This document shows positions 25,712 to 33,985 of a DNA stretch of 64,000 nt, one piece after another. The notes beneath the pieces were generated by a model, which saw only the letters and a list, made by a program, of their open reading frames with translations, made no database searches and was not told the origin of the DNA. The position numbers and the translations under genes are program-made. Source of the stretch: Halofilum sp964625925 (GTDB lineage: Bacteria > Pseudomonadota > Gammaproteobacteria > XJ16 > Halofilaceae). The stretch is taken from the NCBI GenBank assembly GCA_964625925.1, contig CAZVBX010000002.1, positions 1 to 64,000 of the forward strand. The letters are read 5' to 3'. The stretch's first letter is position 1; the number at the start of each line of letters is the position of its first letter.

Positions 25712-26968
25712 ATGGCCCGCATGCCCCGCGATCGTGTGCCGGAAGCAGCGCCGTTCCTGTTGCGCGAGGGCTATCGTTTCATCGGCCGACGCTGCCGGCG
25801 CTACGGCAGCGACGCCTTTCGCACCCGGTTGTTGCTGCAACCTACCGTCTGCATGCGGGGGCCTGCGGCGGCACGGCTGTACTACGACAGCGACCGCTTC
25901 GTACGCCAGGGTGCGGCGCCGCGGCGCATACGCCGGACGCTATTCGGCGAGGGCGGCGTGCAGGGCCTCGACGGCGCGGCGCACCAACGTCGCAAGCAGC
26001 TCTTTCTGACCCTGACGACGCACGACGCGGTCACCGAGTTCGTCGACACGGTCGAGCGCCACTGGCGCGATGCGGCAAGCGCCTGGGAAACGCGCGGCCA
26101 GATCGTGCTCCTCGACGAGGCGCAGGCGTTGCTATGCCGCGCGGCCTGCGAGTGGGCCGGGATAGCGCTGACGGCGTCCGAGCTTGAGCGTCGCACGCGC
26201 GAATTGAGCGCGCTGGTCGAGGCCCCGGGTGCGATCGGGCCGGCGCACTGGGCCGGACGGCGCGCGCGTCAGCGCGCCGAACGCTGGGCGGCCGGCATCA
26301 TGCGCGCGGTCCGCGCCAGCGTCGACGGCGCGCCCCCACCGGGCAGCGCCGCGCACACCATCGCTTGGCACCGCGACCGCGACCGCGACGGCGCACTGCT
26401 CGATGAGCGCCTGGCCGCGGTCGAGCTGCTCAACGTCCTGCGGCCGACCGTGGCCGTCAGCCGCTACCTGGTGTTCCTCGCCCACGCCTTGCACGAGCAA
26501 CCGGCATCCGCCGCGGCCGTGCGCGAGGGGGGCGACGCGGAGCGCGAGCGCTTCGTCCAGGAGGTGCGCCGCTATTACCCCTTCTTTCCGTTCGCGGTGG
26601 CTCGGGTCCGTAATGACTTCGAATGGTACGGCTATCCGTTTGAGCGCGGCGAGCGCGTGCTGCTCGACCTCTACGGCACCAACCATGATGCGCGGACATG
26701 GACGCAGCCCGAGCAGTTCTCGCCCCAGCGTTTTCGCGCCTGGGGCGGCAGCGCGTTCGACTTTGTCCCGCAGGGTGGCGGCGACCATCTGCTGGGCCAT
26801 CGCTGCCCCGGCGAGTGGATCACCATCGCGCTGATGAAGCGCGTGCTCGAGCAGTTGACGACGGGCATGGACTATCGCGTACCGCCCCAGCATCTGCGGG
26901 TCGATCTCGCCCGCATGCCCGCGGTGCCGCGTAGCGGGCTGGTGCTCGATCGAGTGCAGGTGCATTAG
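25712..26968 (+). CDS. CYP152-type cytochrome P450 (fatty-acid peroxygenase family)
   Basis: CYP152 enzymes use hydrogen peroxide to hydroxylate or decarboxylate fatty acids without a reductase. The 418-residue product has the heme ligand Cys365 in GHRCPGEW. The I-helix acid/Thr pair is replaced by Arg244-Pro245 (LRPTVAVSRYLVF), the substrate-carboxylate-binding signature of this family. The K-helix region reads QEVRRYYPFFPFAVARVRND and the meander has TNHDARTWTQPEQFSPQRF. The start at ATG 25712 was chosen because the longer upstream frame overlaps the dehydrogenase out of frame. Its neighbours suggest a lipid or aldehyde oxidation module. Confidence 0.9.
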   Translation: MARMPRDRVPEAAPFLLREGYRFIGRRCRRYGSDAFRTRLLLQPTVCMRGPAAARLYYDSDRFVRQGAAPRRIRRTLFGEGGVQGLDGAAHQRRKQLFLTLTTHDAVTEFVDTVERHWRDAASAWETRGQIVLLDEAQALLCRAACEWAGIALTASELERRTRELSALVEAPGAIGPAHWAGRRARQRAERWAAGIMRAVRASVDGAPPPGSAAHTIAWHRDRDRDGALLDERLAAVELLNVLRPTVAVSRYLVFLAHALHEQPASAAAVREGGDAERERFVQEVRRYYPFFPFAVARVRNDFEWYGYPFERGERVLLDLYGTNHDARTWTQPEQFSPQRFRAWGGSAFDFVPQGGGDHLLGHRCPGEWITIALMKRVLEQLTTGMDYRVPPQHLRVDLARMPAVPRSGLVLDRVQVH

Positions 26969-26979
26969 CAGGTTGTACG

Positions 26980-27001
26980 CGAAACCCCCATGGCCCACTA
27001 G
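26980..27001 (-). repeat. CTAG repeat A, copy 2
   Basis: Read on the minus strand it begins CTAGTGGGCCATG and continues GGGGTTTCG. The 13-base core CATGGCCCACTAG is identical to the copies at 37245 and 53965, and the continuation resembles that after dnaA. Confidence 0.7.
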
Positions 27002-27063
27002 CGCGGGGCACCGGCACTCGTGCGCGGTAACGGTGTCTGCTAGCTTCACTGGGGAATCTTGGG

Positions 27064-27121
27064 TCGAGGCCACCCGGTGGCCTCGATCATGCACGGAATC
27101 CGGCAACGACTGTCGGATTCC
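27064..27121. terminator. two adjacent hairpins
   Basis: Two perfect stems of 10 and 8 bp follow each other within 58 bases about 100 bases after the P450 stop. There is no long T-tract (only TTTACG), so a rho-independent terminator is uncertain. Confidence 0.35.
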
Positions 27122-27271
27122 TTTACGTTCAACGGGTGATACTCGCTGGACATATCGGCACTTCCGCGTGCCGCGGGAACGTCCGGACATGGGCACGTTC
27201 CCAGGAGGAGACGCGGCGCGCCGGAGCGGGCGCCGCATCGGCCATGACGGAGGATCAAGGAGGACGCAACC

Positions 27272-27406
27272 GTGAAATGGATGAAAGCGACCGCATTGCT
27301 GTTCGTGGGTTCGATGCTGTTGGCCGGCTGCAACACCATGGAAGGCATGGGCGAAGATACGCAGGAAGCCGGTGAAGAGGTCGAAGAGGAGGCCGAGCAG
27401 TACTGA
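27272..27406 (+). CDS. entericidin A/B-like small lipoprotein
   Basis: This is a 44-residue lipoprotein precursor. It starts at GTG 27272 (AAGGAGG eight bases upstream) with MKWMKATALLFVGSMLLAGC, a signal peptide ending in the lipobox LAGC with Cys20 as the lipidated residue. The mature part of 25 residues is very acidic (EEVEEEAEQY). Layout and size match the entericidin family, small envelope lipoproteins induced by stress or stationary phase. No toxin-antitoxin partner gene is seen alongside. An ATG at 27281 is a less likely start. Confidence 0.85.
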   Translation: MKWMKATALLFVGSMLLAGCNTMEGMGEDTQEAGEEVEEEAEQY

Positions 27407-28034
27407 GGCCGGTCTAATCGGCAGGCCATCAGGGCCTCGGTCGCAAGGGGCTGCGAGCGTTCGTCTTGCGCAGCCCTTCCTCCCCGGTTCGCGCCCGTGC
27501 TGGCGCCGGCAGGCTTGAACGCGGGCCGGGGCCGCTGATCCGCCCCAGCCGATTCACCGGACGTCCGCGCCCATGACCGCCGCGCAGAGCGAAGCCGCAT
27601 GGGTCTTCGGCGTCGGGCCGGGGTCTGGTGCCGCGGTTGCCGGGCATTGCACGCGAGGCCCGGGCGCCGAATCCGTGAGCGGACCGTCGGGCAGGCGCAT
27701 GAAGCGCTCGTCCACCGCGGCTCGTGGGGTGCGGCGCCGGCGCATGCGTCCCCCGCAGGCTGCTCGCAACCACCGCCGACGAGCTCGCGCGCTGCGGCAA
27801 CGCCGCGTTCGATCGCGGCGATCGCACCGCCGGCCGCGTAGCGCCTGGACGCAGGAGGTCGATCTGCGCCCATCGTCGGAGTCGTTCTGGCCGCGCGCGC
27901 AATAGGGATTGTCCCAGCGCTCTCCGCCCCCCGCCGCGCTTGTCTTTGACCAAACCGTCTCAATCTCTATAGGTGCATTCGACGGCGTGTCGATGCGACC
28001 TACGGAAGCCGTTTCCGGGACTTGGAGGTCCGCA
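27407..28034. other. 628-base region without a supported gene
   Basis: Both strands have open frames here, but their products are Arg/Ala/Pro-rich and look like GC-driven shadow. I see no ribosome-binding site with a credible protein, no tRNA and no obvious repeat. The end of the region (from about 27955) is richer in AT and probably holds the promoter of the beta-barrel gene that starts at 28035. Confidence 0.5.
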
Positions 28035-28652
28035 ATGAGAAGGTGGATTACGGCCGGCGGAGCAGCGCTCGCGCTGGGGATGGTGGCTCCGTCCGCGTTC
28101 GCGCTGGAGGACCGGTTCGATTATTTCGAGTTGAGGGGCACCGGATCGGGTGATCTCGACGGCGTCGACGTGGAGGAAGGCATCAGCCTCGAGGCCGCGA
28201 AGAGCGCCAACGATGTGGTGTTCGTCCGTGGCACGGTCGACACCTTCGATTTCGATGCCTTACCCGGTCCCGGTGAAGGCGAAGCCGGGGTCGATTTCCT
28301 TTCCGTGGGTCCGGGCGTGGGCGTGCCGCTGGGCTGGTTTTATCTCTGGGGCCAGGTGAGCTACGAACGGCTCAACTTCGGGGGCGCCGTGGGTACCGGA
28401 GCGGGGGCCGAGATCGGCGCCACCCTCGGCCGGGCCGATGGCCCCCAGCTCGGCGTTACGGCGCGTCGCGGCGAGCCGGACTTCGCCGATGCCGGGGACA
28501 TCGAATACGAGCTCTACGGCGTCGACGGTCGTCTGCCGGTCGGGGACACGACGCACGTGGTCTTGAGTTACCAGGAAGGAACGCTCGAGACCCCGCAGGA
28601 GGATGTCGATCTCAACGAGGTGGTAAGCCTGGGATTGCGCTTCGGCTTCTAG
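28035..28652 (+). CDS. small outer-membrane beta-barrel protein, paralogue 1
   Basis: This is a 205-residue exported protein of unknown function. A signal peptide (ITAGGAALALGMVAPSAFA) is predicted to be cut before LEDRFDYFE. The mature part alternates hydrophobic and polar residues, has many Asp/Gly turns and ends in Phe (LGLRFGF), the usual beta-barrel C-terminal signature. Its plan (DYFE start, VDFLSVGPGVGVPL, LRFGF end) is shared with the product of 29049-29642. The ATG at 28035 has TTGGAGGT upstream. Its TAG stop overlaps a variant of CTAG repeat A. Confidence 0.75.
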   Translation: MRRWITAGGAALALGMVAPSAFALEDRFDYFELRGTGSGDLDGVDVEEGISLEAAKSANDVVFVRGTVDTFDFDALPGPGEGEAGVDFLSVGPGVGVPLGWFYLWGQVSYERLNFGGAVGTGAGAEIGATLGRADGPQLGVTARRGEPDFADAGDIEYELYGVDGRLPVGDTTHVVLSYQEGTLETPQEDVDLNEVVSLGLRFGF

Positions 28653-28662
28653 TGGGCGATGC
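28649..28662 (+). repeat. CTAG repeat A, copy 3 (variant)
   Basis: CTAGTGGGCGATGC differs at one base from the consensus CTAGTGGGCCATGC. It begins at the stop codon of the beta-barrel gene, just as copy 1 does at dnaA. Confidence 0.5.
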
Positions 28663-29048
28663 CGATCGAAAACGGCCATGATCTTGCCGGCGCATCCAGG
28701 CGCCGCGGGGCGTCCGAGCGATCGGAGGTTCCCGCGTTGCAAGCTTGTCGCGGGCGCCTGCGTTTTCCTTCGGCCACATGCCCCCGGGATTCTCCGAAAG
28801 GGCGAGCCCTAGGAGGGTGTTGATAATGGGCAATCCTGCCCATTATCAACGCGCCGGGTCCGGCGCATGTCCGGAGTCGGCCACGCGAATCAGGCCCTTA
28901 CAGTGCTTGATTCGCGGCGGGACATCCCTGTCCCGCGAGCAGGGTGTTTTCGAACTGCCTGCTAACGCGGTCCATGAGCGCGACCGCGGTGTTATCGTGC
29001 GTCCAGCGCCATAGGGGACGGCGCCCACCCCGACACGGAGGTCGATCC
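28653..29048. other. 396-base intergenic region rich in inverted repeats
   Basis: The gap between the two beta-barrel genes contains no supported gene. It holds three consecutive hairpins at 28819-28936 and otherwise featureless sequence. Short open frames here look spurious. Confidence 0.5.
28819..28936. repeat. cluster of three hairpins
   Basis: Hairpin 1 (28819-28850) has a perfect 14-bp stem GTTGATAATGGGCA/TGCCCATTATCAAC with a four-base loop, and it is strikingly AT-rich. Hairpin 2 (28885-28915) has the 8-bp stem GCGAATCA/TGATTCGC. Hairpin 3 (28917-28936) has the 8-bp stem GCGGGACA/TGTCCCGC with loop TCCC. The cluster may be a dispersed palindromic element, a recombination site or a structured RNA. 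Confidence 0.6.
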
Positions 29049-29642
29049 ATGAGGCATCTGCTTGTTTCCACTGCCGCCGCATCCGCCGTCGTCATCGCCG
29101 CGCCCGCGCAGGCGATCGACTACGATTACTTCGAAGCCCGCTATACGGTCGCCGGTGACGTCGTGGACGTCGGTGACGTGACCGGTCCCGGCTTCGAGGC
29201 CTCGAATAGCTTCGATCACGACTGGCTCTTCGCCCGCGCATCGGGCGATTTCTACGCAGTCGAGGAGGGCGGCAACGACCGTACCCTGGACCTTTTCTCG
29301 ATCGGTCCCGGTGCGCGCGTGCCGCTCACGAGCGGGCCCAACGAGGTCCATCTCTACGGCGCGCTCAACTACCAGCGTGTCGCCACGGGCTTCGTTGAGA
29401 GTGGCGTGAGCGTCAATGTGGGCGTCGCCATGGACGTGGCCCGGCAGTTCGAGGGCCGGCTCCAAGCCACGCGCATGGATACCGACGACGTCAACCTGGA
29501 TCTCTACGAGGCGCGGGTCGCCTACGACCTCAATGACGACTGGGCGGTCACGGGATCCTATCTCAACGGCGACGCCGAAGTGGCCGGTTCCGACAGTGAC
29601 CCGGAGAACCTCGTGCGCCTCGGCGCTCGCTTCCGGTTCTGA
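29049..29642 (+). CDS. small outer-membrane beta-barrel protein, paralogue 2
   Basis: This is a 197-residue exported protein. A signal peptide (LLVSTAAASAVVIAAPAQA) is followed by mature IDYDYFEARYTV. The rest has repeated amphipathic strands and a C-terminal Phe (GARFRF). LDLFSIGPGARVPL matches VDFLSVGPGVGVPL of the upstream paralogue, and the final strands line up, so the pair probably arose by duplication. It resembles small porin-like or OmpA-like eight-stranded barrels, with no clear substrate. The start has CGGAGG six bases upstream. Confidence 0.75.
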   Translation: MRHLLVSTAAASAVVIAAPAQAIDYDYFEARYTVAGDVVDVGDVTGPGFEASNSFDHDWLFARASGDFYAVEEGGNDRTLDLFSIGPGARVPLTSGPNEVHLYGALNYQRVATGFVESGVSVNVGVAMDVARQFEGRLQATRMDTDDVNLDLYEARVAYDLNDDWAVTGSYLNGDAEVAGSDSDPENLVRLGARFRF

Positions 29643-29871
29643 GGAGCCCGCCCGGCGGCGATCCGGGCCTCGGTCCGCTGCGGAACTCGGGCCTGGGGCG
29701 CTCGAGTTCCTCCCTGTCCGGTGAATTACGCCGCCGGCCGATGGAATCGGATACCCGGTAGACGGCGCAGTCCCGACCGTCCGGGGGCGGCGTCGCCGAC
29801 GCCGCCGTGCCGGCAACCGCCCAACCCCTCGGGACCCAACGTTCCTGAGTCGTCCCCGATCGGGAGAGCGC

Positions 29872-30690
29872 CTGCATCCGCCCGCACTCGCGCTCCGGGG
29901 CGCCGGCTTCGGGTACGGGACGAGCGCCACGCTCGAAGGCATCGATCTCGCGCTCGCCCGCGGCAGCATCACCGCACTTTGCGGTCCCAACGGCTCGGGC
30001 AAGAGCACGCTGCTGCGGCTCGGCTCGGGCCTGCTCGCGCCCGCGCGCGGCTCGGTCGAACTGCATGGCGCAGCGCTGGCGCAATACGACCGGCGCGCCC
30101 TCGGGCGCCGGCTGGCGCTGCTGCCGCCAGGCGCCCGCCGTCCCCGAGGGCCTGACCGTCGCCGAGGTCGTGACCTTGGCGCGCTTTCCGCATCAGGGTC
30201 TACTCGGGCGCGTTCGCGCCGAGGACCGCCGCGCCGTGCGCGACGCCCTGGAGCAGACCGGGCTCGCGGCCATGGCCGACCGGCTGCTCGAGAGCCTCTC
30301 CGGCGGCGAGCATCAGCGCGTGTGGATCGCCGCCACGCTCGCCCAGGGCACCGAGCTACGAACCGACGGCCTTTCTCGATCCCCAGTACCAGGTGGAGAT
30401 CCTGCGGTTGGTGCATGACCTCGCGCGCGAGCGTGGGCTGACGGTGGTCTGGGTGCTACACGACCTCAACGAGGCCGCCGCCTGGAGCGAACGATGGGTT
30501 CTGCTCGCCGGCGGCCGCGTCGCGGCCGCTGGACGCCCGGCGGAGGTGGTGACCGCGGCCACGGTGCAGCGTGTGTTCGGGCTCGACGCCCACATCCTGG
30601 CGCACCCGGAATCCGGCCGGCCGCTGTGCGTTCCGCGGCACGGCCGTGTCGCCGAGGCCGTCGCGAGCCCTGCCGACGCCGCCGGGTGGG
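29872..30690 (+). pseudogene. broken FecE/BtuD-type ABC transporter ATPase
   Basis: Three successive reading frames together spell a siderophore/cobalamin-type ABC ATPase. Frame one has the N-terminus with Walker A LCGPNGSGKSTLLRLGSG. After about 30130 an extra C shifts the frame, and frame two continues QAPAVPEGLTVAEVVTLARFP and the signature ESLSGGEHQRVWIA. Near 30360 bases are missing where Walker B should be. Only EPTAFLD is left, in frame three, which then runs on through the H-loop WVLHDLNEAA to a normal C-terminus. About 11 bases appear deleted. No start codon is evident. The gene cannot make an active ATPase. Confidence 0.85.
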
Positions 30691-30698
30691 GCCGCAGA

Positions 30699-31064
30699 TC
30701 ACGCCGGATGGGCCGCGCCGGTCAGGGTCTGGACCAGTCGGTCAGCCACGCGCATCGCCGAAATGAGTCCGCCAAACGGCCACGGCTCGCGTGGCACGCG
30801 ATGGGCGTGGCCAGCGCGCACCGGGGCCAGGCGGGCCCAAGCGGGGTTGCTCGTGAGCGCGCGGTAGGATTCGCTGTCGGGCGCCGCGGAGAGGACCAGG
30901 CGGACGTCGCCGGACGGGGACTGCAGGGCAGCGATCTCGCCTGCGCGATAGCCGTATTCGCCGGCGGGTGCATCCCAGCCGTTGCGCAGGCCCAGCCGCT
31001 GCAGCACCTGCGCCACCATGCTGTTGTCCGTGAACAGGCGGATGCGGCCGCTGCCCGCGACGAG
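30699..31064 (-). pseudogene. C-terminal remnant of an iron-siderophore binding protein
   Basis: The frame encodes the C-terminal third of a FecB/FhuD/BtuF-type periplasmic binding protein: RLFTDNSMVAQVLQRLGL, GEYGYRAGEIAAL, SYRALTSNPAWARLAPVRAG and WPFGGLISAMRVADRLVQTL. A TAG at 31067-31065 interrupts it. In-frame sequence of the same character (AAGLQGTAVVFG) continues beyond the stop to the tonB 3' end, and then the gene is gone. Only about 120 codons remain. Together with the broken ATPase it is the corpse of an iron-chelate importer. Confidence 0.75.
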
Positions 31065-31104
31065 CTACCCGAACACGACCGCCGTCCCCTGTAGCCCCGC
31101 CGCG

Positions 31105-31130
31105 GCGACCGCGGGAAGGGTTAACAGGCC

Positions 31131-31134
<4 letters not shown>
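31105..31134 (-). repeat. CTAG repeat B, copy 1
   Basis: Read on the minus strand the element begins CTAGGGCCTGTTAACC and continues CTTCCCGCGGTCGC. The CTAG contains the tonB stop codon. Close copies lie at 62541-62572 (three extra bases) and, degenerate, at 42371-42401. Confidence 0.65.
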
Positions 31135-32035
<901 letters not shown>

Positions 32036-32036
<1 letters not shown>

Positions 32037-32452
32037 CAGTCCGCCCGATCGCCGCCGACCGCGAGTAGGCGGATGCGCTCGATGCCGGCTGCGCGCAGGG
32101 CGTCGATCACGCGCAGGAGTCGCTCCGTCGGGGCACCGGCATCCGCTTGCACGGCGAGCGGCACACCGGCCTCGTTGCTGCTGCGCCAGTCACGGGCGCG
32201 TTGGGCGACTTGGCTGGCGTCCACGGGCCGGCCGGCGAAGGCGATGCGTCCGTCGCTCGCAATCGCGACGCCGTCCCCCGGCGGGGCCGTCTCGGCCGGC
32301 GAATCCGCTGCGGGCGGATCGACCTCGAACGGCGCCGCGGCCGAAAGCGTGCCGGCGATCATGAAAAAGATCAGCAGCAGGAACACGATGTTGATCAGCG
32401 GCAGGACGTTCTCTTCGGAGGCCCCGGTCGAGCGAGGGATCGGCACGATCAT
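32036..32452 (-). CDS. exbD: ExbD-like biopolymer transport protein (second copy)
   Basis: ExbD proteins form the proton-driven motor with ExbB and TonB. The 138-residue product has one N-terminal membrane helix with the motor Asp replaced or shifted: PLINIVFLLLIFFMIAGTL has Asn where the classical ExbD/TolR helix has Asp. A periplasmic domain follows (QVAQRARDW, AVQADAGAPTERLLRVIDAL). It overlaps exbD-1 by four bases and its stop is adjacent to the tonB start. The missing Asp suggests it serves as the non-protonating partner in a mixed ExbD assembly. Confidence 0.88.
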
Positions 32453-32847
32453 GGCGCGCCCGCTGCCAGCGAGACGGATTCCACGCCGCCCTTGCGCAAC
32501 CGGTCGAGCGTGCTGACGGTCGCATCCGCCGGCGTGGCGTCGCTGGCGCGGATGACCACCGGCCGTCCGGGCTCATCCGCCTGCAGCGCGCCGACGCGCT
32601 GGGCCAGCTCTGAAGGCGCGACATCCTCGCCCGCGAGGCTGTATCCGCCCTGCGGGCCGATCCGCACCACGATGGGGCTGGCCTCGGGGTCGGGCGTGGC
32701 GTCGGCCGGGGGCAGTGCGAGCTCGAACGCGCGCCAGTCGAGAAAGCTCGACGCCAGCATGAAGAACACCAGCAGGATGAAGACGACGTCGATCAGGGGC
32801 GTCAGGCGGATCCCCGGCGGACGCCGCCGTGGGACCTCAATCTGCAC
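32449..32847 (-). CDS. exbD: ExbD-like biopolymer transport protein (first copy)
   Basis: This is a motor subunit of the TonB complex. The start was taken as GTG 32847, just before the IEVPRRRPPGIRLTPLIDVV stretch; an in-frame ATG at 32877 would overlap exbB by 41 bases. The 132-residue product keeps the proton-carrying Asp in LTPLIDVVFILLVFFMLASS. The periplasmic part contains DEPGRPVVIRASDATP. It overlaps exbB upstream and the second exbD downstream, so the operon is tightly coupled. Confidence 0.88.
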   Translation of the reverse strand: MQIEVPRRRPPGIRLTPLIDVVFILLVFFMLASSFLDWRAFELALPPADATPDPEASPIVVRIGPQGGYSLAGEDVAPSELAQRVGALQADEPGRPVVIRASDATPADATVSTLDRLRKGGVESVSLAAGAP

Positions 32848-33565
32848 CGGCCGCCGCCCCCGCGAGCTGGGCCACATGGGTGTGCCCCGTAGGTTGGTCG
32901 ACTCCGACCGCGCTGTCGGGCTCCGCGGTGAACACGCGCGTGGCGGCGTCCTGCATGCGGTGGTGCAGCCGCTCCAGGGTGCGCTCGAGCCAGCTCGATG
33001 CGGCCACGGCCGGGATGCCGACGCTGAGGCCGGCTGCCGTGGTCAGCAGCGCGACCCAGATGCCGCCGGAAAGTACTGCGGGGTCCACCCGGCTGCCGGC
33101 ATTCTCGAGCTCGCGAAAGGCCTCGATCATGCCCATTACCGTGCCCAGCAGGCCGAGCAAGGGCGCCAACGTGCCGATGAGTTCCAGCGGGCGCAGACCG
33201 CCGCGCAGCCGCTCGAGCCATTGCGCCCCGACGCGGGCCACTTCCTCACGCGCGGTCGCATCGGGCATGCGCGCGTCCTGTCGGCCGGCCATGGCGGTGG
33301 CGAGCACGGCGCCCACCGGCCCGCGCGCCTCGGACACGCGCGCCAGGGCCGACTCGCGGTCGCTCGCGCACCACGCGGCCAGCGCCGCCTCGGCCTCGCG
33401 CTGGCGCCAGACGCCGGCCGTCGCGAAATCGGTGACCTTGGCCAATACGATGGCCAGCCCGATGACCGACAGCGTGGCGATGACCCACATCGCCGGTCCA
33501 CCGGCCTCGAGTAATCCCGTCAGCGCAGCCCAGTCCAGGCCGAGCCCCCCTGTCTGCTCATTCAT
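32837..33565 (-). CDS. exbB: ExbB/TolQ family proton channel protein
   Basis: ExbB forms the pentameric inner-membrane ring of the TonB motor. The 242-residue product has three membrane helices: the first about 18-42 (AMWVIATLSVIGLAIVLAKV), then two near 130-150 and 175-200. Conserved MotA/TolQ patterns are GTLAPLLGLLGTVMGMIEAF and GGIWVALLTTAAGLSVGIPA. The start at ATG 33565 was chosen over 33580 for its better fit to the family N-terminus. It is the first gene of the exbB-exbD-exbD-tonB operon. Confidence 0.92.
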   Translation of the reverse strand: MNEQTGGLGLDWAALTGLLEAGGPAMWVIATLSVIGLAIVLAKVTDFATAGVWRQREAEAALAAWCASDRESALARVSEARGPVGAVLATAMAGRQDARMPDATAREEVARVGAQWLERLRGGLRPLELIGTLAPLLGLLGTVMGMIEAFRELENAGSRVDPAVLSGGIWVALLTTAAGLSVGIPAVAASSWLERTLERLHHRMQDAATRVFTAEPDSAVGVDQPTGHTHVAQLAGAAAGAD

Positions 33566-33601
33566 GCCGCTGGAACCCAAGCGCCCGCCCGATGCGCGAG
33601 A

Positions 33602-33638
33602 CGCGAATGAAAACCGTTCTTAAGTATAATCCGATGGG
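33602..33638 (-). promoter_or_regulatory. AT-rich region upstream of exbB
   Basis: The bases just upstream of exbB are AT-rich relative to their surroundings and contain TTATACTTAA on the minus strand, a possible -10 region, followed by GGTTTTCATTC. An iron-responsive (Fur) site would be expected here for a TonB operon. The match to the Fur consensus is poor, so this is only a candidate promoter. Confidence 0.3.
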
Positions 33639-33716
33639 CGGTCGGGAGAAACCCGCGGCGGTCTGCCGCGGTCGGCACGGACGCGCGCCGCGCCGGGCGC
33701 CGCGAGCAGCGCGGCG

Positions 33717-33869
33717 TCACCAGTCGTCGTCCTTCCATTCCTTCATCTTGGAATAGTCGAGCGTGCGCTCGATCTCGCGGCTGCGGCGGAACAGGCGCAC
33801 GAAATAGGCCGTCAGTAGCCCCGCCGCCAGCAGCAGCAACGCGATCACGATCAGCCAGGCGCTGTCCAA
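33717..33869 (-). CDS. small single-pass membrane protein, 50 residues
   Basis: This short gene reads from a TTG at 33869 with GGAG six bases upstream. The product has one membrane helix (about 4-26, AWLIVIALLLLAAGLLTAYF) followed by a basic then acidic tail (RLFRRSREIERT and KMKEWKDDDW). Codon use and charge pattern are protein-like, and the coding density fits a real gene. I do not recognise a family; the shape resembles small accessory subunits of membrane complexes. It lies alone between the exbB promoter and arginase, with a repeat A variant just upstream. Confidence 0.6.
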   Translation of the reverse strand: MDSAWLIVIALLLLAAGLLTAYFVRLFRRSREIERTLDYSKMKEWKDDDW

Positions 33870-33886
33870 GGTCGTCTCCAAATCAC

Positions 33887-33900
33887 GCGTGGCCCATTAG
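33887..33900 (-). repeat. CTAG repeat A, copy 4 (diverged)
   Basis: On the minus strand it reads CTAATGGGCCACGC, two changes from the consensus CTAGTGGGCCATGC. It lies just upstream of the ribosome-binding site of the small membrane protein gene. Confidence 0.4.
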
Positions 33901-33985
33901 CACTGTAGCAACGTTGCGGGTGCCCGTGCGCGCGCCGGCACGAGACCCCATCCAGCACCATTCGTCGCGGCGCCCGGGAGGCGCG

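Larger units (their letters stand above)
26969..27271. other. intergenic region with two strong hairpins
   Basis: This gap of about 300 bases between the P450 gene and the small lipoprotein gene holds no gene I can support. It carries a copy of CTAG repeat A (26980-27001). There are two hairpins: a 10-bp perfect stem TCGAGGCCAC/GTGGCCTCGA with a CCG loop (27064-27086), and an 8-bp stem GGAATCCG/CGGATTCC (27095-27121) followed by TTTACG. Together they could end P450 transcription or form the leader of the lipoprotein gene. Confidence 0.5.
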
